Assembly (NCBI GenBank): GCA_023313575.1
Contig: JAJTTP010000026.1
Coordinates: 124,001 to 188,000 of the forward strand
DNA: 64,000 bases
Source: Eutypella sp. D-1
Taxonomy: Eukaryota > Ascomycota > Sordariomycetes > Xylariales > Diatrypaceae
Direction of reading: 5' to 3'
Shown piece after piece: positions 35,463 to 49,649 of this stretch. A program made the position numbers and the translations under genes. Within the stretch, counting starts at the first letter, position 1; every line of letters starts with the position of its first letter. Below the pieces are notes generated by a model, which saw only the letters and a list, made by a program, of their open reading frames with translations, searched no databases and had not been told where the DNA came from.

Positions 35463-37733
35463 TCAGCTGCTAAGGAAGTTTCGCCGGCGAACTTCCGCCT
35501 CCTTGATGATCTCGGATGCCATTCCGATGCTGGGCGCCAGAATCGCCATCCTTTCGATATCCATGATCACGTCGCTAATGATCTGATCGATGACGTCGCG
35601 ATGCGGCACCAAAGACAGCAGAATCGTCGACAGCGAGGGCGACATCGTAGCCCCCATAATGAGTAATGTCTGCGAGACAATAGACAAAGCGCCTTGCCAT
35701 AGGTAGGGCATATGTCCGGCGTGACTGCGGCCAATTTGTCAGATTAAGGCGGACAATGAATACAGCCGGGGAGAAAAAAGAAAGGGAGCTGGCCAATCAC
35801 CAAGACGTATAGTTAGTACTTACTGCGCAGGTATATGCTCCAACTGCCGGATTGAGGCTTCTAAGCACTTATGGCAAGCGTCCCGCACTGAGGGGTCCAG
35901 CGCAGCCTGTTCATTATCGAGTACTGCTAGGATATAGGGGCGGTATATTATGGTTCGGCATGCAAAGAACCGAAGCCGCAGGACGGTCTGGACCGGATCC
36001 GGCAACGGCGTCCGGGTGAATGGGAACTGTAACGCCGTCGGGAGGCTCTCGTACCATTGGTTCAGCTGAAAGTCGAGTTCGCCGACGACGGGCTCTAGGC
36101 TGGTTGTAGATGCCATAGAGTCTTTCGAGTAGATGAGCTGGCTGACGCGGTTGAGGAGTCTCCTAAGAGCAATCTCCGCCAAGAAGTACCATAAGTCGTC
36201 GCGCCCGACGGCCTCCGACTCTTCTCCTTGAAAACCACCAGGTAGTCCGACGTTCTCTTCAAATTGGACAACGCCAGAGTGCGGGAGGTCCAGTTCCGCC
36301 AATAGATCGCTTTCGAAAAGCAATGCATTCCAGTAGATACGCTCCAGCAATTCTCTCTGGTCCTCCGGAACCCGGGTCGGGGTCATGAGCAGAAGCTGCA
36401 GCTTGCTACTTACCGTGCATAATAGATTCCAAGCCTCGAGCGGTCTGACAAGGTAGAATAGGTATGCCGCAGCGAGTAAATGACACTGGGCGGCCAGGAC
36501 AGTATTGGCAGTCATCATGCCAGGTAATAATGACCACGCTGCCGTAAAATATTGTAGGCCTGGGGGGTCCTCCTGTGGCACTATCGTAGATATACTGCCT
36601 CGCATGCTAGCCTGTCCGAGAGAAAGTACTAGCAGTACAATGCAGCTTTCGGCGCCTTCTCGGAAACCAGTTGATAGGGCGGTACGGTAATGGCTTCGCC
36701 AGGTGTAAGGGTTGACGCAGGCATACCACACATTAACCCTCTCGAAATAAGCTTCGATGTAAGCATTGGTGTTTGATAAGTCGACGCAGGGTGTCTTGGC
36801 TAGCGAGTGTAAAGGTTCCCGCGCCATCTCCAATTGCAAGATAATCTGCGGATCGTACGGGCGCTGCACCAGGTCACGGATCAGAGGCCACTGGAGCAGG
36901 TGCAGGGCGGCGTTCGTATGGACCTTCGGCATCGTAGATATGTTCGTCCCGTTCCCGCTCGTCCACGTGCCTAGGCCCCCATTCGGGATAATGGAGACAA
37001 AGTTCCCGGAGGAGTTCTGAACCAGAAGGTGGTCGCCGCTGAGGCCGGTTCCATTGCTGATCGGAGGTGAGTCGTGCGAGATGTGGATTCCGTTAGGATG
37101 GTTGTTCACCATATTGATCTGCAGGAGGCTCTCAATGCGGTTCAACCGTTCGAGGATCAACTTGTCGCCCGCGTCAAGCTTGATTCCGGGTTCTCGGTAG
37201 ATGCATTCCGCACCCAGCTCCGTGCAGAGCTTACACTTCGGCTTGGTGCCGTCACATCTCGATTTCCGCGAACGGCATACCTCGCACTACGTAGAAAGAC
37301 AATGAATCAGGATCACATGGCCAGTCTCTAGGTGCGCCGCGCCCCTCGGCCATCTCTCGTTACCTACCGCAATCGTAGCCCGCCGTCGGGGGTAATCAAC
37401 CGTGGCTTCCGTATTCCGTCTCTTCAGCGGATTGATCCCGTCGTCGCTCGGCACCTTCTGCATGCCATTGAGGGCTTGGTCGGACCGGGTCTCGGACGTC
37501 TGTGACATATTCCGCGCCTTCTGGGCCGCCCCTAGTATCCCATCCTTACTAAAACTTGTCCGCTGAATTTTGCTGGCGGTCGGCGATTTGAGCGGGCCTC
37601 CATTCGTCGTGCTAAGCTGTGGTCCCGGGGTTTCGATGGAAAAAGAGTCCCTTGACGGTAACGGGAACGGCCTTCCCGAGCTACTGGCGGCGCCCGCCGA
37701 AAGGGGGGAGTCGCCCGTCGACGATGGCGACAT
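35463..37733 (-). CDS. Zn2Cys6 fungal transcription factor
   Basis: Nuclear binuclear zinc-cluster regulator. Three exons (37733-37368, 37286-35824, 35724-35463) join in phase to 696 residues. The zinc cluster opens exon 2 exactly after RRRATIA, with Cys at 123, 126, 133, 140, 143 and 150 (CX2CX6CX6CX2CX6C; core CEVCRSRKSRCDGTKPKC). A short linker and a coiled segment (LILERLNRIESLLQIN) follow, typical for dimerisation. The rest resembles the fungal-specific regulatory region: NVWYACVNPYTWRSHY, CIVLLVLSLGQA, LSSKLQLLL-like segments and a C-terminal block ending in EAEVRRRNFLSS. Residues 1-115 are Ser/Pro-rich. The frame opens further upstream only from a GTG, so the ATG at 37733 is preferred. 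The target pathway is unknown; no metabolic cluster flanks it. Confidence 0.92.
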
Positions 37734-40700
37734 ATCTTCGGCTAGTCTCTCGGACACACCACACACAGACACACAGTCCCCACCAATCTATAGAAACGGC
37801 GACCCTCAAAGAATGCTAGCTGTGTGGTCGAGGTCGACAAATAGTTCGCAAACAAAAAAAGAACGATCGAACGGATGAACGAATGACGGTCGATTGATAG
37901 CTCACGCCTTTAGCAAAGTAGATTGAATAAACTAGACGGACGCCATATAGTTGCAAGGAACAAGGTTGGAAAAGAAAACGACAGAATGTTGAGGTTCCTA
38001 CTGTGAGGAATGGCAGACTACATGCAAGGCACGGCCGGCACGGGATGGGGATTCGTCTTCTCTATACATAAGCGGGAATTGTGGAAAGCCGGAGGAAACC
38101 TTGGAAAGGTCTAGCTCTGACCAAATGTACTATTCAATTCCCTTTTTTACTACCCCGGACTCCCAGTACATCCTGTCAGGAGACAGTGTTCTCTCTTTCC
38201 CATATACTACAGGACTGGAGACGTGAGTGCGGCAGAAACTGTAAAGCCGTTCGGGCTACCCTCCACCCCAAGATGCAGACCCCAGTCTGACTACACACAT
38301 ATAGACATGGATCTGCTATATCCCCAGAATACGATACGTACCTATATACTCTCCCATCCATAATTTCACCTAACGAAGCATCCATGGATGTACGAGGCAT
38401 GTACGAAGTACTGTATAGCCTACGTTTTGAGTTACTGTTGGACGGGCGGGGAAAGTGTGCTGGGGATGTAATTAGTTAGACTCACTCAGTTAGACTCAAG
38501 ACTAAAAGCGACGACCAGGGGCACGAGACCCTTGTCAACTTCACCTAGTAGTGGTAGTACCTCCCTTAATTGGATCCCGTCTTCTCGACGGGTACGGTGC
38601 AGATCTCCCTTGAATTTTTAGGGCTGCTTTAGTAGGTTGGTGAATGATTAGTCCTCAGTTAGCGGTGGGCCTTCAATCATTCCACCCGAAGCACACTGAT
38701 GATGATAGCGACGGCCGGCTATCTATAGTCGCCGCCATCACCTCGGATTGAAACTCAAGTTGTCTCGTTCGTTTTATATCTTTTTTCGTCCGCCTGGGGC
38801 TCTCGGCGATGCGACTCTTCATGTTCTCCTATTTGGAGGTAAAGTGATTCTTGACTGCATTATACGGGCAGGATAGAGCGAAAGAAAGACAAATGTCATT
38901 TTAACGGTCCAACGGTCTGGTGCCACTCCATCCTTGAAGCGGATATGCTGGTAATTTTCGGTAAGGGATCAGAGCGGGGAAGATACCACGCGTATGTTTT
39001 ACTCGTCTAATCGTATGGAACAGTTCTCACCTTCTCTTAACCCTGGTAAAGCATGGGCAACTGGAGTGGATTGGAGTCTCGAGGTCACAGCCCTGAGATC
39101 CCTGAGTCCCTGTCAGCCAGCGGCGACGGCGTCAACGTCTAACATCCACATGGAACCACCAGGCGCCAGGCCATCAGCGGCACCGCAGCAGTTTGAGAAT
39201 AGGATGATGGGATTTGTGACTTGTTTAATATGCGACTGGTACTTGCTCCAACTACAACTCAGAACTCCAAATACCACGTACTTAAGCAGGTAATGCAAGA
39301 GAGTCGATCAGAGCTCGATCATCGACGGCCTCGAAAGAGGAATTGATCAAGGTGGTGGGTGGCTTATATACGCCTCCTATATACTTTTCCTTCGTCTCTC
39401 CAGAGCTCGGCCAACTGCTACCTCTTACAGGAAGAAGGTAGGACAACGCAACCAACCGCCGGGACTGCGTTCGGAATGATATGATGTTAAACATGCAGTT
39501 CCTTTTTTTTCTCTCTTCTCGCTTTGCCCTCTTCGTCTATTTTGCTTTCTCCTTTGTGTCCCTTTTCTTTTTCTTTTTTTCCCCTTTCCTTTTCTTTTTT
39601 GGAGATAGAAAACCTAAGGTTCAAGGGTTTGCAGAGTGAAGGACAGGGGACGGTTACGAATAGCGAATCAGAAAGTAGTTAGACTTTAGCTGATTAGTTA
39701 GCGAAGGTCATGCTGTGCAGCAGTACCTAACATGTACATATGGTCACCTTGGTCTACATACCGGTATGTACGTACCCCTATAAATTCGAGATCAACATGA
39801 CTGTCTAAATTACTCGCATAGTACATACTCACTATGAATAAGAGCCTGGTTAGTGTGTCAGTATACATAGTATATTTATATACATAGGTAGATATAATAC
39901 TTGATAATTTTTCGTTGCTGCTGATATAGCGGTTATAGTTAAAGAGCCAACTCCCCCATATACCGACATCTACCCAAGTACTGAAGATATAAGCCGGGCC
40001 CAAGCGTCTATCAACTGCACGCCATGCTGTGCTTCATGCAGGTAGTTAGAAGTAGAGTGCTATAAAATGCCATTTTCCCTGGAAGCCATGCAGCAGGTTA
40101 ACATGTCGCTACCGTTTTGAACTATTACACGTACCGTTAGGTCGTAACTCCAAACTGATATTAAGTAGAAGAGTTCTAGGTGCCTATAACTTGACTTATA
40201 GCGGACGGCATATAAGCCTGGAGCAGATGCGCAATACCTCCCTATATGTCTATAAGCCTACCTAGGCAATAGTACAAGTAATATAGTATGCCTAAATATG
40301 AAATACGAAATAGCTACTGCATAGCCCTAGAGGAGCATACTTATGGTTTCACTAAACGTGAGTACATCCTACTTCATATAAGTATTCAACGTTAAGCCTT
40401 GTGTTATCAATAAAGTATAAGCATCTACATCCTCATAAGAGGTCCATATATGTATGCATAAGTACATGCCTCGGTAGTCATAGGTACCTAGGTATTAACT
40501 ACAACCCCTCTATCAGCCTATGCAACCCCTCTTCCCCTCCAATTCCGGAATAAGACTTCTCAACTCTAGCTCATACATCCCCATGCGGTCACCACTTACC
40601 ACGACACAACCCCGAGATACAACTGACTACACCTTCGTTTCTGGGGAATATGCAGATCGAGACTTCCGTATCCATGATGACGGAACTCCACGTCTCATCT

Positions 40701-43415
40701 CACTCTTTAAAATACCGATGCCTACCCAGACAATTTGGCCTTATAGTTCACCACTTTAGCGAGCCAACCCGGTTCTTCTACGTAACTTACAGTGAAGTCA
40801 TGCAGCTGTCATCTTATATAGTATAATATATCTCGAGATACTATCATGGCGTACCAGTCAGCTGCTTACCTTCCTTTCTAGAACACACACCTATCGATCT
40901 ATCACTTGTATAAACCTATGACGGGTGTGATCACCATTCCAATCAACCAAATGCCACTGTGACGAAGCCACGGACTTACTCGACTGGAAGCATGTAGGCT
41001 TGAGTTACCATACACCATACATAGTAGCTGAGTCTCCGTTTATGATAATACCGATATAGTATAGTCGTTACAAGAAGCTAGATCTCGTCGAAGGTGGATA
41101 TCCTAGAAACCCTACAGATGAAACGCGTACTCCTCACTCGCATGATAGATATTTTAAAAGAACTTGTCTACAAACGTGTACGACGGTTTATGTAGGCTCT
41201 ACGCATTGGGCATATCGCCGCATGCAGTCAGCAGGCATTGGCATAAAAGAGGGCTCACTAACGGCCCGATTAAGTCGCACGGGATGGGCTACACAGCGAA
41301 AAAAAAAACGTGGCCGCTCACTTTATCCGTTCACGCACGCCCGTCCGCGGCCACCTTGGTCACGAAGCTTAGATATGCGTAGACTTCGAGTTGCAGAAAT
41401 GATTGCATCTGCAGCTCCACTCTGGGGGGTTGCATTGTCTGCGATTACTTCGGACCTCTCAAGTGAAGTATCGCCAGATTCGGTAACCTCGCTTTCCACA
41501 AAGAGGTTGCCGGTCTCGTTCATGTAGGTACTTGCTACATATGTGTCAGTGATCCCGGTACAACCTCGCGCATGCTTGACACGCCGCCTCAGCTTAACAA
41601 TATATAAAACCTGATAACACTCTTCTTGTGACATCAGACCCGCGAGCCATAGTTCGAAGATGGCTTCTCAACGAGGCCGTCGGTCGCCACCTGGTTCACA
41701 ACATTCCCCTATCCTCTGGTTCACGTATCCCCACTTTGGGCAGTTTCCCTGAAAATCAATGATCAAATCGGTTCATCGATCAGGATTCTGGTCATGAACC
41801 TCACTAAAACGTACAGTCAATAGATTGACAGGCAGACAAGCAGGCCAGAAGGCGCAAAGGTTCGTCGCCAACACCATATATTATCAAAAATGTGGCTACA
41901 GGACGCGTCTATCATAACCATCGCTTTTGGAGTCATGTCCCAGGATGCACGACCAGGGCTCTCCTAAATCGAGCCCTACACACCACCATAGAATTCGAGG
42001 TATCTATGAAGTATACACGCTGTGACGTTCTTAAAATCGTTATATAATTCTCTGTAATCAGGGCCCTTACATAAAGTTAACGCCACAAGCTGCCCCCCGT
42101 CACATGGTGATCTGACACGGAGAGAATTATGGATACACTTATAGACACACCACTAAGGTGTCAGGGTATGTAACCTACTGCTACTTACCATCTCGTTACC
42201 AGTACCGTCACTTGGTACCCCATAGTCCTCTTTCTCCCCTCCCTACTCCTCTGATCCGCGCATGCATTCTCCGCATCTGTTCGTTATGTTGTTACACGAT
42301 TCACAGTTTCCCTACTAGACCCCGCATGCACGAGACGAATGGGGTACGCCTGCGTAATATCGGAGGGTCGTCCCGTTACCACATCCGCGCATCTCCGGCT
42401 CACCAACCGGAGTCCGAGGCGGGGCAGCCGTCTGGGAGCCAAGAGGTCCACGACTATGCTCGGAGAGGCCTCGAATTGAGAGGTCATCTTTTTGTAGCTC
42501 AAGGACGAGGGGAACCCGCTGGGTAAGATACGTAAACATGGGACATGGTATAAGACAAGGCTGTTCGGAAGAGTGCGAATCTACGACGTCACCGTCCTTG
42601 CTCAAGGCCTGGGTATATGCTCTCCATGCCTGGCTGACCAACCTCCGGCGCTACGGAAGCTTCCGCATTCATTAACCCTTCATTAATACAGCCTCGGCTA
42701 CCGTCGCCAGGTCAGCCGTCGATCGGGGTGCCGATCGGGCCAGGTAATATATTAATTCTAAATCCGTTTTCCGGGTCTTTCTGCCGAGCCAGGAAGTAGA
42801 GTTGCATTTTTTCTGGTTTCCTTCTTGGGCAGCAGGCATGTTCTTCAGGCATGTGCCTAACCACCCCTGCTACATAGTAGTTACCTCCCTCTGCCGAGAC
42901 TTCCATAGTACCTACATGCTGACCTACCTACTTGACTACCCACCCACACAGGCCCGATATGGGCATTTCAGATCACCCTTCTATTTCGGCTTAGTCTTCT
43001 TACATATGCTTAATCGCATTCACGAAATCAGTCGTCCAGGGCTCTCCAGATCTTCAGAACTCGCTACCGGAGCAAAGGGTTTCGGACTTACCCATCGACT
43101 GGCACCAGGTAGCAACCTAGTTCGCAGCCCGCAGGGCAGGTAACCGCCAACCAGATTTTCTCATCGAGTAATCGCTTCCATGATATCTTGCGTATAATCC
43201 CCGGCATCTATGCCTGCCTACCTACCCAAGTGTGCAGATGACCGGTGCACTTCGGTATTTATTCAAAGAGCGATTATTGCCATAGACCTAAACTTCTTCG
43301 AAAGGCTCTTCTCCTCGGCTTTGATCTGTGATATGGTAGGCTATGCCATTAGTTGGGAGGAAATATGCAAGGGGTAGGCGCTGTCCAGCAGGGATGGCAC
43401 TGAGCTCCTCAAGTC
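37734..43415. other. Gene-poor stretch, first part
   Basis: The first several hundred bases are the promoter of the Zn2Cys6 gene. Beyond that I find no gene. Frames are short and overlapping. TATA/TAGGTA-rich DNA dominates 39.7-40.5 kb, and a pyrimidine-rich run lies at about 39500-39600. Two TTAGACTCA words at 38476 and 38491 loosely resemble the transposon ends but do not extend. Confidence 0.5.
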
Positions 43416-43492
43416 GTGGACACAAGAAATGGAACAGCCCGATAGGGTGGAGGAGGTAGTGGTGTTAGGACTGTTCCATTTCTTGTGTCCAC
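43416..43492. repeat. Perfect 22-bp inverted repeat (hairpin)
   Basis: 43416-43437 (GTGGACACAAGAAATGG...) is the exact reverse complement of 43471-43492, with a 33-nt loop. The complementarity stops at both edges, so it is not part of a longer foldback. It could form a stable hairpin in DNA or RNA. It lies in gene-poor DNA; function unknown. Confidence 0.85.
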
Positions 43493-46400
43493 TCCTCGCC
43501 ACATTCACTGCTCTTTTAGCCTCCACAGAGTATCTCCTGGCCTGACTGCTTTGATGGTCCTAGCAGCCAACTTCACAGACGCCTATCGCAAAACAGAGAG
43601 ACAAAGTCAACAAAAGGGAGTTGTCTGTTGAACTGATATTTGAGTGTGTACCCCTTGCTTATAGTCCACGTATCCCCCTATTCCATCAGCAGGAGAAACC
43701 CTCAATCTACGTGTCTATATCCGGCATCTACTATGATTATCGAGGGCCACGGCTCTCATCTCACCTCCTCACGCTGGAATATCGTAGATTGTATAGTCTC
43801 AAAATCGCTGGTGTCAACATCTGTGCAATGGCCACGAAGGGGCGTCACTGATCGAGACAGCGCCGTAGGATAATAACCAGCTTCCGCGGCAAACCTTCAG
43901 GTCTAAGTGAGATGTCGGGTGGTCTGAAGATATCCAAAAGTGACGGCACAAGCCCCGTAAGATCACGCTGGCGTCACTATTTCCGGGTCTAAGAAGCGAG
44001 ATTCTCGGTGACTACTTCTGCGGGATAACACAGACGGCTATCCTCCGCCAACTCAAGGCTGAAAAGTAGGTGTCATTAGCATATGCCCTCGCTAAAGCAA
44101 GTTCGTCTCGAAAGTGGTAACTTCTACAGGAACAGCAGCTACGCCCCTTTGAGTGCAGGAAGGCACTTGACGACTTGGGTGCGGGTAGAATGAAATCTTT
44201 TCACATGTTCTCTTCAAGGCGGTGTATCGTTACCCGGGCCCCGGGATCTGGAGACGTGTTCAGCGTTGAGGATGGCAACGTCTGGGCGCAGTGCCAACCT
44301 TGCCAGGCTACTCGAGCGCGCTCTTAAGGCTAGCTCTGGGCTGCATGGCTTGCGAACGGGATATCCAGGACTAAGAGAGATAAGGGGCAATCTGACGAGA
44401 AAGAAAGCGAGAGGCGGTATCACATATCGTTTCCGGGCGCAGATAAGTTCCGGCCGACCTTGCTATTCGCTCACAAGGCTGAGGGGAGGCGCCACGGTCC
44501 AGCGATGCAACCACAGACCGGGCCCAGAGGAGCAACGAACCAAGGATGGGTCAACTCGCTAGTATGACGCGTAGATATCGCCAGCTCGTGTCCAACAACA
44601 CCACGCGGCATCATTGAGACGGCCCCTAGAGGGACATTCAATCTGAACGCTTATAGTCAAGTTGCCGCTGGTGGGACTGGTTTAGTACGATGCCACGCCA
44701 GCTAGTCTTCCTCCCTGCAGCCTCGTCAGCACGGAAATGTAGTGAGCTGGCGGCGTCTGTACTAAGAACAGGCCATAACTGTACGTGATGGAAGTACTTT
44801 CGGGCGACCTACCGCTCGAGGTGCCGGTGCTTGTCCGATTCGGCGTCGTCACCGCGGCTCGCATGGCATCTAACACGCTAGTAGAAGCCGAATGTCTCAG
44901 TGGGTGTGCAGAGAAGGATGCATTGTGCCTGGTCCTAAATACCGGATGGCCAGCACCGGCATAAATCCTTCACTAGGCGTCCGCTCAGGTAGGTGAAGAT
45001 GTAAAGAAAGATGGGATGGGTGGCCTTTTCCTTTGACGGACAGAACATTATCCAGCCTAGATACATACGCCAAGCATTGCACGACAGGGGAGGCGGAAGT
45101 CGGAGCCTGTGGAGTTGCCGCCCAGGCTTTGTTGAGATGCCCAGGTAATGAACCACCCGAGATGGAAGTCTTATGAGATTCTGCCAACAATCAATCTATG
45201 TACTATAGATCTGTGTACGATCCGCAAGATTGATCACTCATACCCTGCCTATAGGTAAGATACATGGATGACAAGGCCACATACCAGCCTACTCTAGGCC
45301 ACAAAAGGGAAAACAGCAAATCCTCTGCTCCAGTGCCGGGGGCATCTTCGCGGGAAAGGTTAACGGCATGCAGGGATCAATTTGGGGTCGACTGCTACGC
45401 TAGAAAGCTTAGAGAGAAAGAGGCCGTCTCCAAACACAGCTGTGATATCTGTTACTGTGTACGAAGTAGGCTTGAGGAGAAATGCATGTCTCACCTGACC
45501 CTGGCCATTTCGTCTGCCGAGGACTATTGTCGAGCAGGGCACAGTAGTAATATTCAAGCATTCCCGCATGCATAGTCCAAAATACCTAGCACTTCAAATC
45601 GAGTTTAGACCGGTGACTCTTCCCGCGTGCTATCGCTCGTTACTTCCACCTACGCATCCGCAACTTGGGCGCCATAGACTATCATTGAACCAAGATATTG
45701 AAGATATCATAGAGTTTTACGAACCAAATCATGTCGTCTCACGGCTGAACCTCTGTTTGGAGCTTTTCGGGTAGTGTGCTCATCTCCCGTTCCCATCTAA
45801 CTACCTAAATACCGGCTGCATCCACCTCGGAAGCTGAAGTACCCTGTCCCGAAGGCTGGTCTCAACCGGCTGTCAGCCGTTGAGCGTTTCTGGTAACAAC
45901 TCCGCCGTGACTGCATGCTATTTTGTCGGTGCCAGCCCATTCTATGCACGGCATGGAGGCCAACAATTAGCATAGGGCGGCCCTAGATCCAACTGCTTAG
46001 GCGCTAAGGAGGTATATATGTGCAACATAATAACCGCCGATACTACCAGGCTGGTATAGGTCACAGTGGGATAACGCGCCCACCTATTATTTGTCAACGT
46101 CACGAGCGCTTGGCGTGGGCTCATACCCGGCCCATAACTCGGTTACTGAATCCCGACATCGAAGATACCCGGCATGTAAAATCTCCCCCCTCACCGAGTC
46201 GGGTCCTCGAGTAACAAATGAAACGAATCCGATTCAATGACCAGGAACGACGGGAACTCGTGCTTACTTTCCACCGAGCTGGACCGATGGTGATGTGACT
46301 TGCCTAGCCCTTTGCCCCGCGCCGTGACGGGACGCCCGGTGCGCGTAGCTAAGAAGCGGGCGATGTGACGCCTGATCCTGCTCCCCCTATATGATCGACG

Positions 46401-49400
46401 ACGCTAATGCCGGCTTTCTGGTGGGGGACTACGGTAGACCTGATACCTAGACTTGTTATATGGAAATGTCAGGGGACTATAACATGTGGTCGCTCATGCT
46501 AATGATCAGCCAACGATCCCTTCTTGCCGTCGCTGGCGAGGGAATGCTACCCTATCTCGTGGTTAACCTGGCTATAGCATTCGATCCGAGAGCCTCAACA
46601 CGGGCCCGGTGGGAGCCGTGGCAAGCCATGTCACTGTCGCGTCCAGGCTGGCTTGGGTTGCTTATGAGAAACGAGCCAGGCTTGCGCGTACGCATGTGGT
46701 TCTGAGTCTTCATATTGGCTGACGCTCCTAAAAGCCTGTTGGTGGGCGCAGGTCCCTATCAAGGCGAGTGCGAAAAGACTCGGCCGCGGCAGCAAGACTA
46801 CCACAATGGCCAAATATAGTGTCTAGTATGAGATATTCCCTCCCTTTCATCAGGCCTGTCTCTCGCAGCTCTCTAGCATTCGTCGTATTGGTCGCCCTTC
46901 CGCCTACTTAGTCCATGCTTATCGTTGGTCCGTCATTATAGCTTGTCGTCGTACCCGACGTCCTTCATAGTGCCTTTATAACGATATGGTACAGTATGCC
47001 CCTCGACCGACATAGCTGTCCTGGAGTAGCGATACGGATATGTAGTAAGACTCATGATTCGGAGAGCGCTGAGTGTTAAACCCAACTTGGCAGCAATAAC
47101 TGCATGCTCATCTCCTTAACCAACGAAGGCAAGCACTCGTTCGAGCCATCGTGCGTTTCCTTCTACATATTCCTAGGCTTCTCACAGCGAATCCCGATAT
47201 AATATAAGAACGAATCATCCTTCAACTTTTGTGTTCTGGTAACCGAGTCTTGGTATGCTGCCATAGAGTTAGTTATAGATCATGATTCCTGTGTAGGCCA
47301 GGAGCTCAACGTAGTGATTCTCATGCGACCTGAGGCAAGGAGAAATTTACATCGTCTCGCCTCGTTCTCCCTCGCGTGTTAGTTGGTCTCATGGAATCAA
47401 AGTGTAGACATGTCATGCACCCTTCACCGAAACTCTCATACAGATTCAGGTTACTTCATGATTGACACCCACGGGGTTGGGCAGGTGGAAGCCACCCTTA
47501 GACACACGTTGACACCGTGTGAGATTGACCTATATCCGTAGCAACCTACCTGCGGGTGTTAAACATCATGAAGGAACGTCGTATACTCCCACAAAGAACA
47601 CTTGAAGAGGTCATAGGGAATTTTCCGGCACGCTGTGGCAGCTTCATGTGACGTAATATGTTGAGTTGATAGATAAGGTGCATATTCCGAAGATGATGTA
47701 GTGAAAGACAATGGCTATAGGAAGGAGATTCAACCAATACATCTCCCGATTCTCTATAAGTCCTCTCAACTCTTATTTGAGACCAGCCGCATATATATTT
47801 TGGCATCTAGGCAATAGCTACAGCCGCCTTGAGTGTGACGATCTTAATCATATGTTGGCTTTTACCTACCCCCTATTCCGAGCCCCTATTCACCGACGAA
47901 CGACGCAGTCGAGCGGACTGTGTAGCTGTAGCTCCATCCAACGTTCTTTCTGTGTTGAAGATTTCATCATGCACTACTCGTAGATATATAAATGGCTACA
48001 CGATAATGTTCACCTCTATGACTTCTTAGGGTCAGAAACCAGAGCGCGCAAATTCGTACAAGAGGAACCCGGCGAATACACTTGGGCAGACATCAACCAG
48101 GGCCATATATAATATCTTGATCTCCTCTTTACCATCGATCACAAACCCTCATTTCCTCAACGGAAGCCCACCTGGGAGTCTAAATCATGAGAGTGAACAC
48201 CGGCAAACACCCGGCTTAGTTAACTTTCGTATGGTCCATCTAAGTATGCACAAGGAATCCACCGAGCAGTTACGGTTGCTTAGAGCTATCTCACCTTCAT
48301 CTTGATGGAAAATCGCTGGGACTATGCAAGATGCAGGCCTTGAACTTCAGATTCAGGCCATCATCGAGCACTGGTGCACTCTTAGCTACCGACTTCAGAA
48401 TAGCTAACTTTAATATCCTGCGATATAAGATCTAAGACCGTACTCTCTGGTGACTGAAGATAACATCTCATCACCTCTTCATATACTGCTTTGAGGAATG
48501 ACGAGCATTGACGATTATACAGAGAAAGCCAAACGCCACTCTATCTCGAACCCGCCATGGTCCTGATGCTTGCCCCGGGGAGTAACCCCTTTTCAGGGAG
48601 TAGCATTAAATTATTTCAGCCGAGCTCCTTGCTAGAAACCGGGCTTAATTCTCTTAATACGCCGACCCTGTGTGATAAGGACTCATGATGGCCCGGGCGA
48701 CTCCTAGGACTGGTGCTGTGCCCATGGCGTTGGCAGAGTGTCTATGTAGCCGATGGCAGGTGCCTGGCGTCCATGGTGCCCAGAGGCTCTCAATTCGTAT
48801 CTGGAGATGCCCTATCAGAGACCTCTTGACGTATCTCTTAAAAGCGCTACCACTGATACATACATATTGACAGGTCCGTTCCTCGTTTACGCTCGTCCGC
48901 CGAACGGATGCTTGAGGGCCTGTGCTTCATCTCGACTGGATCACCCTATGAGCCTGCTTGATCGTAAAGAAATCCCTCATGCATAAAAGCACTTTTACGC
49001 TTCGATAGCAGTGGTATTTATGTGAGATCATGCTTGAACGCCGGTTGGGCTTCGGCTGCTCTGACGCATTCCCCCTCCCCCTCTCCCCCTCCTTATACGC
49101 CCCCTTTTCTGTGTAACACGCGATCTTAGAAGTAACCACGATGACACCCTCGGAGCGCGCATATATCAATGATGACTCTGGCCCCGAACGCAGTATGGTA
49201 GACAGTGAGAACGGGAAAGCGGCATGTGTAAAACGAGGAATCCGATAGTCCCGGCCTTATCACTACTATATAAGTCCCGCCCCCTTAAAGTCCATCAGTG
49301 AATGACGCAACGGCCCTACGAATCACTAGCCTCCCTCGTATACCACCGTGCAGCTCTACCTCTATATAACCACCCGCTCATGATGAAAGGCACGCGCAGA

Positions 49401-49636
49401 AAAATAATGTTCTGGTATCGGACGCTTGAGACTGTGCTCTGCCCGTTTACATCATAAGTAAGGGAACAGCTCTCCTATCTGCAGGTTTTGGACGCAGTGG
49501 GCGCCTTCTCTCCTTACGGTGTTCGCGCACAGGACAACGCCCACTAAGAAGAGGAGGGCGAGGAAGCCCCCTTTTATAGCTTATCAAAGGAGGGGGGGGG
49601 GGGGTAATTAGCTTCGCACGAACGAACGAAAAGAAC
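43493..49636. other. Gene-poor stretch, middle part
   Basis: About 6 kb of mixed-composition DNA with many frames under 105 codons and no recognisable domain. Some look weakly protein-like, for example 43621-43851 and 46460-46705 (plus), but I could not link them into a gene. A 13-nt G-run is at 49592-49604. Base composition does not look strongly AT-rich by eye, so heavy RIP decay is not evident. Confidence 0.45.
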
Positions 49637-49649
49637 GTGCGGGCGTCTG

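Noticed and set aside
38470..38505. TAGTTAGACTCACTC words resembling the transposon end
   Set aside because: Only about 15 bp with a mismatch and no extension into the 104-bp end; probably coincidence.
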